Positions 60,001-64,000 of a stretch of 64,000 nucleotides of DNA are shown here, piece after piece. The notes under the pieces were generated by a model. That model was not told the origin of the DNA, did not search any database, and saw only the letters and a list, made by a program, of their open reading frames with translations. Made by a program: the position numbers and the translations under genes. The DNA is from Argopecten irradians (lineage: Eukaryota; Mollusca; Bivalvia; Pectinida; Pectinidae), in contig NC_091134.1 of assembly GCF_041381155.1 (NCBI RefSeq), positions 43,049,338-43,113,337 on the forward strand, read 5' to 3'. Position 1 is the first letter of the stretch; each line of letters starts with the position of its first letter.

Positions 60001-63000
60001 ATATTCAGAATGGTACGGTATGGTAGATTACTGTCACTCAATTAATATAATATCCACCAAAATTAATTGCAAAAATGTAGATATTTCTACAAAATATAAT
60101 CATTGTATGTTTTCTGTTGGATCATTTACTAAATATAATCATATATATGTAACTATTATCTGGAAACATCTGTAAAATGTGATTGTATATCACAGTTCAA
60201 ACAACTAGTAATGTATATATATATAGTTGACTTGAATATCTTCAGAATGTAATTGGTCAGAGCATTTCACTATTTCTAGTTCCTTGCATCTGAAGAACTG
60301 TTTGTATGTCTCAATTATAGAAATCAGAAAGAAGTTGAAGAAAACAATCCCAGAGAGTTCTATGCGTGAACTTGACTGCCTCACGAAGAAGATATCAGCC
60401 TTGTCCTTGGAATTGGAACAAATAAAGCCTGGGAATGCCAACAGTGTACATGTGAGTAGTGTAGAAAGGAGAAAGGAGAACAGGGACAGAAAGTTGAAGG
60501 GGAGTTGATAGGATGGAGGTGGGGAGGGGAGGGGGGTTGTTGGGGGATGGGAGATAGAGATGAAAATTACATGGGCCTCAGTACCCACAAGTATATAGGA
60601 AGAAACTTTACCCTAAAGAAATGTTAGAAATGTAGTTGGGATCATACAGTGATAAAGCTAATAGTAAAATATGTAATGCAAACAAAATATAAAAATAACC
60701 TTGTCTTATTGTAAACAGAAAAGAAGATTACAAGCTGATCTACAAAAGATGGAACAAAAGAAAGCAGACATCAATCAACAGCTCAGTCATGTAAGTATTG
60801 AACTTTGACACTGTGACCATATCAAGCTTACAATTCAAAGATTATCTTTATTATAATGTTGCGAATCAAATTGTTAAGTTAAGATATTCCTTTTTGTTTC
60901 ACAGATAACCAAAAGTACATCGTTGTCTCCAAAAGAGGAATATGAAATTAAAAAGAATATCCTGTGGCGTGCCCACGTTATCTGTGGTACACTGAGCAGC
61001 TTCGGCAGTAGTAATATACAGAATCTGATTCGGTCGCGACACCCCAACGACATATCTGTCTTCTACTTCAACTGTATCATCATGGATGAGGTAGATTAGC
61101 AGTTTATATCATTTAAAATAAAGAGATATCAGTATTCGAGTGTGGAAAATTTGGATGATATGACAAATACAAAGCACTGTTTCATTTACTAATAATGTTA
61201 GTGGAATTCCAACTGTAATAATATTGGTTGTGTTTTAGGGGTATTTGAGGTTTATATTCTTGCTTCAAAATTAGAATATCAGCTGTTGAAATGTACAACT
61301 TGTAAGAAAGTCTACATTGATTGTTTATCCTTAGTGCTATCCACTTGACTAGCCCGAGATATTCTGGCCCTGACACCAGACTTGGACATTATGACATATA
61401 GATGTCTGGTTTAGGGCCAGAGCGCAGTAGTACTCGAAAACCTGGAATAGGCCGACACCGTTTGGTATCGGGCCAGGTACTCTCCGATTCAGACTGACCA
61501 CTGAGATGCACCACTAACCTTAGTCTATACAACAAATGAATATCATATCTACCCAAATATAGCAATCCCTCGAGATTAAAGATGATTTGCATACTACGGG
61601 AAAATGGCGACGACGACGAGGGAAATTTAAAGTTGCGGAAAAGAAACTACTGTGTTGACACAATAGAACGTGCATGCATGATGAAATGGATGGCTATGAG
61701 TAGATAAATTATTCATTTGTTGAAAAGACCAAGGTAAGTGGCGATTCTCGGTGGTAATATTTTGTAAGTTGTCTGAATCGGAGAGTACCTGGCCCGATAC
61801 CAAACGGTGTCGGCTTATTCCAGGTTTTCGAGTACTACTGCGCTCTGGCCCTAAACCAGACATCTATCTGTCATAATGTCTAAGTCTGGTGTCAGGGCCA
61901 GAGTATCTCCAGCTACACCAGACATCTATCTGTCATGATGTTTAAGTCTGATGTCAGGGCCAGGGTATCTCCCGCTACACCAGACATCTATCTGTCATAA
62001 TGTCTAAGTCTGGTGTCAGGGCCAGGGTATCTCCGTCTACACCAGACATCTATCTGTCATAATGTATAAGGCTGGTGTCAGGGCCAGAGTTTCTCGGGCT
62101 ACCCACTTGACCAGCTAGATTACTTAGAAACGTGGCATTTTGTGGATGCCAACAGAGTGTCTCCTCACTGATTTGATATTTCAGCGAAACTCTTGAAAAC
62201 TCTAATTTTCTTTGGAATTTCTGTCTAACGTTTCTGAATAGTAACCACCCTGGTTTCCTTTAGTTTTAGTGATTATTTTCATTATCAAGCCACTATGAAT
62301 GAAGAACAGTATATTTGTATAACTATGTATTTGTAGGCCACACAAGGTACAGAGTTAGACTGCCTGATACCCCTACAGTACGGCACCAGTAAACTTATCA
62401 TGGTGGGCGACCCTGAACAACTCTCACCCACTGTTCTATCCAGGGTCTGTATTGATACCTCTTTGTGTATAAGTCGTCATTGACATTGACTAACAGTAGT
62501 TTTTGGTACCCAATACTATAGACTAAGTTAGGCATACAAAACTTTTGAATGTTTGTCTCGTAGAATGAACATCTACCTAAAATATATTGAAATTTAATTC
62601 AGTTTGTATTCTGCAAAAGGTAGTCCTCACCAACATGTTTTAAATTCAGAATCAAGAAATGAAATACATTCTCATGTAGTGAAAAAGACTTGGACATTAT
62701 CTCAATACCTTTTGTTGTTACTTCTTTTCTGAATATGTATTCTGTTGGATGTGAATGTTGAATATTTTAAAAATTAGTAAACATGATGTTTCTGAACAGA
62801 AAGCAGAAGAGAAGTGTTTTGGCCAGTCTATGTTTGAGAGGATGTATGGATACTACAGATATAAAGACAGTAGCCCAGTACTTCTACTGGATACACAATA
62901 TCGTATGAACCCCGAGATAGTAACCTTCCCCAGTCAGTATGTGTATGGAGGTAGACTTCTCTCAGACAGGTGAGACTTTATATCCTAGCTACAGGTTACA

Positions 63001-64000
63001 GTAACCCTGAGATAGTAACCTTCCCCAGTCAGTATGTGTATGGAGGTAGACTTCTCTCAGACAGGTGAGACTTTATATCCTAGCTACAGGTTACAGTAAC
63101 CCTGAGATAGTAACCTTCCCCAGTCAGTATGTGTATGGAGGTAGACTTCTCTCAGACAGGTGAGACTTTATATCCTAGCTACAGGTTACAGTAACCTTGA
63201 TAGATAGTAACCTTCCCCAGTCAGTATGTGTATGGAGGTAGACTTCTCTCAGAAAGGTGAGACTTTATATCCTAGCTACAGGTTACAGTAACCCTGAGAT
63301 AGTAACCTTCCCCAGTCAGTATGCGTATGGAAGTAGACTTCTCTCAGACAGGTGAGATCCTTTAGTACCGAGATATAACCTAGCTACAGGTCCTACTACA
63401 GTAGTAACCCTGAGATAGTAGCCTTCCCAGTCAGTCAGTATGCGTATGGAGGTAGACTTCTCTCAGACAGGTGAGACTTTTATATCCTAGCTACAGGTTA
63501 CAGTAACCCTGAGATAGTAAACTTCCCCAGTCAGTATGTGTATGGAGGTAGACTTCTCTCAGACAGGTGAGACTTTATATCCTAGCTACAGGTTACAGTA
63601 ACCCGCAGATAGTAACCTTCCCCAGTCAGTATGATATGGAGGTAGACTTCTCTCAGACAGGTGAGACTTTATATCCTAGCTACAGGTTACAGTAACCCTG
63701 AGATAGTAACCTTCCCCAGTCAGTATGCGTATGGAGGTAGACTTCTCTCAGACAGGTGAGACTTTATATCCTAGCTACAGGTTACAGTAACCCTGAGATA
63801 GTAACCTTCCCCAGTCAGTATGTGTATGGAGGTAGACTTCTCTCAGACAGGTGAGACTTTATATCCTAGCTACAGGTTACAGTAACCCGCAGATAGTAAC
63901 CTTCCCCAGTCAGTATGTGTATGGAGGTAGACTTCTCTCAGACAGGTGAGACTTTATATCCTAGCTACAGGTTACAGTAACCCGCAGATAGTAACCTTCC
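41926..64000 (+). CDS. SETX: Senataxin-like (Sen1/SETX) superfamily 1B RNA/DNA helicase, whole gene, 3' part beyond window
   Basis: Sixteen plus-strand exons from ATG 42083 to 62969 join with consistent phases into at least 2,624 codons. The order is: a disordered acidic region with SUMO-interaction-like motifs; a 21-residue AQTQID repeat; a 24-residue Ser/Arg/Lys repeat; a KLLQWNP-containing segment that begins the conserved part; a beta-barrel region; Walker A (GPPGTGKS); motif Ia (TPSNAAVDE); a charged coiled-coil 'prong' insertion; Walker B (MDEA); motif III (GDPEQLSPTV); and the QYR motif (DTQYRMNPE). The order and the QGPPGTGK, DPEQL and QYR motifs fit the Sen1/senataxin subgroup better than UPF1, IGHMBP2 or MOV10. 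Family members unwind R-loops and act in transcription termination and the DNA-damage response. Motifs V and VI and the C-terminus lie beyond the window. The usual Sen1 N-terminal helical domain is not seen. Confidence 0.9.
42083..46106 (+). CDS. SETX: SETX-like exon with acidic region and AQTQID repeats
   Basis: This 1,341-codon exon is open from ATG 42083 to the donor GTAATG at 46107, phase 1. It begins MSRRHYTYDNSSESETSPSD. SUMO-interaction-like motifs (hydrophobic core plus acidic flank) appear at residues 21-27 (IIEIVES), about 547-556 (VVFIEESDSD) and about 564-573 (IVEISSDEDD). CK2-type Ser-Asp-Thr-Asp clusters occur throughout, for example TDSDTD. Residues about 813-1146 carry the tandem repeat. 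The C-terminal part is basic and rich in Lys/Ser (KRKGSRSKKQTK), a possible nuclear localisation signal. Composition indicates intrinsic disorder. Confidence 0.85.
44519..45520 (+). repeat. SETX: In-frame 63-bp coding repeat (21 aa, AQTQID), about 14-16 copies
   Basis: The consensus residues are EDIYSAQTQIDGAVNVSEID, with a period of 21 aa in the central copies. Ser/Thr-rich flanks vary, while DIY, TQ and the following I-D hardly change. Two or three diverged units precede the array (YDAETQID, near 44105). Synonymous differences between copies (TCGGCT, TCAGCT, TCTGCT) show the protein sequence is kept while the DNA drifts. Confidence 0.9.
46151..46355. mobile_element. MITE with about 75-bp inverted repeats in SETX intron
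   Basis: GGGACTAATTCACGTACCAC then TTGATACCCGATAACG at the left is inverted at the right (CGTTATCAGGTATCATGTGG then TATATGAATTAGTCCC). Inner arms GTTTCTCCAGTGGTGATGG and CCCATCACCAATAGAAACC are also inverted. It is 205 bp, noncoding, starting 45 bp past the exon 1 donor. Confidence 0.75.
47155..49130 (+). CDS. SETX: SETX-like exon with Ser/Arg/Lys 24-residue repeats
   Basis: The acceptor TTGTTTTAG ends at 47154 and the donor GTAAGA begins at 49131. The exon enters in phase 1 and leaves in phase 0. After VSTGFVTDVQLPNNDEIMSK, roughly 12 repeats of SESSSRKERSPSSGSSSSRK type follow (period 24 aa, 72 bp, about 47400-48290). An acidic stretch (LESVSEEETNFNED) and a basic Pro-rich segment ending at QTGQ follow. 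RS-type repeats are likely phosphorylated and disordered. Confidence 0.85.
49735..49935 (-). repeat. Dispersed repeat, second copy of the 34.7-kb family
   Basis: On the minus strand GTTGGACTGGTTGGACCTAG, TTGTTCG and TTAATTAAAGACGGACCTGA parallel 34880-34945. It lies in the SETX intron between exons 2 and 3. Only the tail portion aligns clearly by eye. Confidence 0.45.
50284..50404 (+). CDS. SETX: SETX-like exon 3, start of conserved region
   Basis: Acceptor TTTGATCAG, donor GTATGA. It encodes MTRPLVDVSGTSNTPQIQQY and then LDTLLVKLLQWNPVWLKEQ, a helical segment like the one before the helicase stalk in senataxins. Phase 0 to 1. Confidence 0.75.
50675..50805 (+). CDS. SETX: SETX-like exon 4
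   Basis: Acceptor GATTTTTAG, donor GTATGT. It encodes VKCPFPPPAIEEENPLFSLG and on to DDYIRLFTPHILMETWET, matching the Sen1-family 'Y...F.PLLL.E.WE' pattern just N-terminal to the core. Phase 1 to 0. Confidence 0.85.
52010..52740 (+). repeat. Diverged repeat of about 150-190 bp, four copies
   Basis: Each copy carries, in order, TCAAATTTCATATGTAGGTT, CCATATTGCATTTTGG, ACAAGATGGCC, CAGCCATTTTGGATTTTG and a TTTCTCAGAAA-like phrase. Copies have drifted, with the later ones shorter. No coding. It is typical molluscan intronic repeat DNA, lying just 5' of the minisatellite-bearing MITE. Confidence 0.7.
52862..55252. repeat. Giant 20-bp minisatellite nested in a MITE, SETX intron 4
   Basis: From about 52965 to 55222 the unit CCTACCCACTACAATGAATA repeats more than 100 times, with 18-20 bp variants. 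The left flank (52862-52960) has ATCTGTTCGTGATAGTAGGT, AAAATGTTTTCTCTGAAAAA and GCACTCATAAACAC. The right flank (55205-55252) has GGTACCTACCAGCAAGAG-like sequence then AGATAACTCTGTAATATACA. Both flanks match the MITE copies at 27030 and 30681 in order, and the unit itself resembles their inner terminal repeat (TAATACCTACCCACAAGGG). Confidence 0.9.
55319..55430 (+). CDS. SETX: SETX-like exon 5
   Basis: Acceptor ACTTTGTAG, donor GTAAGT. It encodes AVRGYKESVESGEPKHTVHL through FLHYTWN, part of the pre-core domain. It directly follows the 4.5-kb intron that contains the 20-bp minisatellite. Confidence 0.8.
56079..56288 (+). CDS. SETX: SETX-like exon 6
   Basis: Acceptor CCTTTGTCAG, donor GTGAGT. 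It encodes the barrel segment with DKFSTNQYLCDEDLVICNYM and TFGFLERVTHHRP. Family members have the pattern 'DLV.L' here. Phase 1 to 1. Confidence 0.85.
56620..56773. mobile_element. Hairpin MITE in SETX intron 6
   Basis: GGGTGAGACAGGAGA at 56639 is inverted as TCTCCTGTCTCACCC at 56740. Inner arms GTTGTCAAACACAAGG and GGTGTTTGACAGCT meet at the centre, and outer arms CTTTCACTACTTTTC and AAAAGTGTGAATGATT extend the stem. The noncoding foldback is about 154 bp. A second inverted pair (TTTCTCTTACCC / GGGTAAGAGAAA, 56776 and 56896) lies beside it. Confidence 0.7.
57129..57238 (+). CDS. SETX: SETX-like exon 7
   Basis: Acceptor GTATTATCAG, donor GTAAAA. The phase from exon 6 selects the frame RKNAHALGNRNVATLKLKLK then IRNGRNLRPAAQPATLQ, not the cysteine-containing alternative frame that is also open. 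Phase 1 to 0. Confidence 0.8.
57631..57785 (+). repeat. tRNA-derived SINE remnant
   Basis: CTAGCTCTCTACCTGTGGGT and GTGAGTTTGAAACCC resemble pol III A and B boxes of a tRNA head. The body GTTGCCAGGTAAT, TTTTTCTCCTGATAC and CTCTCCTCTACCTC resembles the central core of widespread lophotrochozoan SINEs. It ends near ATGACCCTGGCTGCCAAAAG. There are no intact tRNA stems, so it is not a tRNA gene. Confidence 0.6.
57887..58036 (+). CDS. SETX: SETX-like exon 8
   Basis: Acceptor TTATTGCAG, donor GTAAGA. It encodes KVVSLIPIVRQYNALVELRR and on to DTLRKQL. This corresponds to the 'S.L.T..RE..AL' helix immediately before the helicase Q-motif. Symmetric phase 0, 50 codons. Confidence 0.85.
58052..58245. 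mobile_element. Hairpin MITE in SETX intron 8
   Basis: TTTCACAAACATTCCTTAAC then TTTAAGGAATTCCTTAAC at the left is inverted at the right (GTTAGTGATTCCTTAAAG, TTAAGAAATTTTTGTGATA). CTCCATAGGAATTAGGAAAG pairs with CTTTCCTATGGGGA. It is about 190 bp, begins 15 bp past the exon 8 donor and is noncoding. Confidence 0.65.
58408..58560 (+). CDS. SETX: SETX-like exon 9: Q motif and Walker A
   Basis: Acceptor TTTCACAG, donor GTAAGT. It encodes KNYNPSQQRAICTAA (Q motif, Gln contacts adenine) and CLLQGPPGTGKSHTIVGI (motif I, P-loop binding ATP phosphates with the Lys). Diagnostic of superfamily 1B. Symmetric phase 0. Confidence 0.95.
59464..59566 (+). CDS. SETX: SETX-like exon 10: motif Ia
   Basis: Acceptor TTCCACAG, donor GTATTT. 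It encodes DTNGQGRICLCTPSNAAVDE and IIRRLMYHK. The SNAAVDE segment is the single-strand nucleic-acid-contacting motif Ia of Sen1/UPF1-like helicases. Phase 0 to 1. Confidence 0.92.
59896..60012 (+). CDS. SETX: SETX-like exon 11
   Basis: Acceptor GATTTACAG, donor GTACGG. It encodes DQNQPAYDLHMVRIGKTSSI and on to YTFSEVVHHHIQN. The 'VR.G...S...V..YS' pattern is typical after motif Ia in this family. Phase 1 to 1. Confidence 0.85.
60321..60451 (+). CDS. SETX: SETX-like exon 12: coiled-coil prong, first half
   Basis: Acceptor CAATTATAG, donor GTGAGT. It encodes EIRKKLKKTIPESSMRELDC and LTKKISALSLELEQI, a charged helix with heptad-like spacing. It fits the prong insertion that Sen1 helicases carry in domain 1B. 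Phase 1 to 0. Confidence 0.8.
60719..60790 (+). CDS. SETX: SETX-like exon 13: coiled-coil prong, second half
   Basis: Acceptor GTAAACAG, donor GTAAGT. Its 24 codons, KRRLQADLQKMEQKKADINQ onward, are the returning helix of the prong. Symmetric phase 0, so it could be skipped without a frame change. Confidence 0.8.
60905..61090 (+). CDS. SETX: SETX-like exon 14: Walker B start
   Basis: Acceptor TTTCACAG, donor GTAGAT. It encodes AHVICGTLSSFGSS and NCIIMDE. The Asp-Glu at its end is motif II (Walker B), completed by Ala-Thr-Gln in the next exon. Symmetric phase 0, 62 codons. Confidence 0.9.
61350..62102. mobile_element. Foldback element with about 145-bp inverted repeats and 9-bp target duplication
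   Basis: The left arm (61350-61497) from TAGCCCGAGATATTCTGGCC through GTACTCGAAAACCTGG to CAGGTACTCTCCGATTCAGA is inverted at 61775-61917. The right arm then adds three further tandem copies of the 60-odd-bp terminal unit (CCAGACATCTATCTGTCATA...), ending TTTCTCGGGCTA. CCACTTGAC flanks both sides (61341-61349 and 62103-62111). Long inverted repeats plus a 9-bp duplication suggest a Mutator-like nonautonomous element. It lies in the SETX intron between exons 14 and 15 and has no transposase. Confidence 0.75.
62337..62444 (+). CDS. SETX: SETX-like exon 15: end of motif II and motif III
   Basis: Acceptor TATTTGTAG. It encodes ATQGTELDCLIPLQYGTSKL then IMVGDPEQLSPTVLSR; GDPEQL is motif III coupling ATP hydrolysis to unwinding. 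The donor is GTCTGT, weaker than its neighbours, chosen because the next exon continues in phase with KAEEKCFGQSM. Confidence 0.9.
62800..62969 (+). CDS. SETX: SETX-like exon 16: QYR motif
   Basis: Acceptor TCTGAACAG, donor GTGAGA. It encodes KAEEKCFGQSMFERMYGYYR, then LLLDTQYRMNPEIV and FPSQYVYGGRLLSD. QYRMxPEI is the conserved motif IV region at the start of RecA domain 2. Phase 0 to 2. Its last 60 bases are the seed of the tandem array that follows. Confidence 0.92.
62970..64000 (+). repeat. 95-bp tandem array repeating the 3' end of SETX exon 16 plus its donor
   Basis: GTGAGACTTTATATCCTAGC, TACAGGTTACAG and an exon-16-like 63-nt block recur with a 95-bp period (GAGATAG at 62914, 63009, 63104). 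There are ten complete copies after the real exon and a truncated one at the window edge. In each copy the block is preceded by an acceptor-like TTACAG and followed by the donor GTGAGA. Copies 63002, 63097, 63289, 63504, 63693, 63788 and 63883 keep 63 nt, and the one at 63405 has 66. Those at 63192 (65 nt) and 63599 (62 nt) are off frame. Confidence 0.9.

Overview
The window is eukaryotic and animal. Its genes are split by introns with GT..AG junctions, DNA is AT-rich, and most of the length is intron or intergenic sequence packed with miniature transposons, minisatellites and foldback elements. The repeat families (elements beginning ACAAGAGGCCC and ending in a hairpin, a tRNA-derived SINE with a lophotrochozoan-like core) suggest a bivalve mollusc, perhaps a scallop-like one. 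That placement is an inference from repeat style and not a proven match.

Layout. 1-803: end of a dispersed element. 5.7-15.1 kb (+): a three-coding-exon gene for a small secreted protein of 112 aa ending in an eight-cysteine, knottin-like domain. A likely noncoding first exon and an E-box-rich promoter lie about 6.6 kb upstream. 18.5-23.95 kb (-): a gene for a secreted, extremely arginine-rich repeat protein, with TATA box, 5' UTR exon, one giant coding exon and two 3' exons whose reading phases conflict. 25.8-30.9 kb: a cluster of transposons and minisatellites. 31.0-37.4 kb (-): the nuclear gene for mitochondrial ribosomal protein bL21m (MRPL21), six exons found and the last coding exon not located. 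37.4-41.9 kb: a likely promoter region and another dispersed element. 41.9 kb to the window end (+): a senataxin-like (SETX/Sen1) superfamily 1B helicase gene. Sixteen exons join in one open frame of at least 2,624 codons, and the gene runs off the right edge.

The senataxin-like gene is the centrepiece. Its first coding exon holds an acidic, phosphorylatable region with SUMO-interaction-like motifs and about 16 repeats centred on AQTQID (an SQ/TQ cluster). Its second holds a serine/arginine/lysine repeat of 24 residues. The following exons carry the Sen1-type helicase core with Walker A, Walker B, motif III and the QYR motif. One intron contains a 2.3-kb, 20-bp minisatellite that grew out of the terminal repeat of a small transposon. 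Another contains a foldback element with a 9-bp target duplication. At the right edge the 3' part of the QYR-motif exon, with its splice donor, is repeated in a 95-bp tandem array; most copies form 63-nt, in-frame, splice-bracketed cassettes.

The four genes have no evident shared pathway: two encode secreted proteins, one a mitoribosome protein, one a nuclear helicase.
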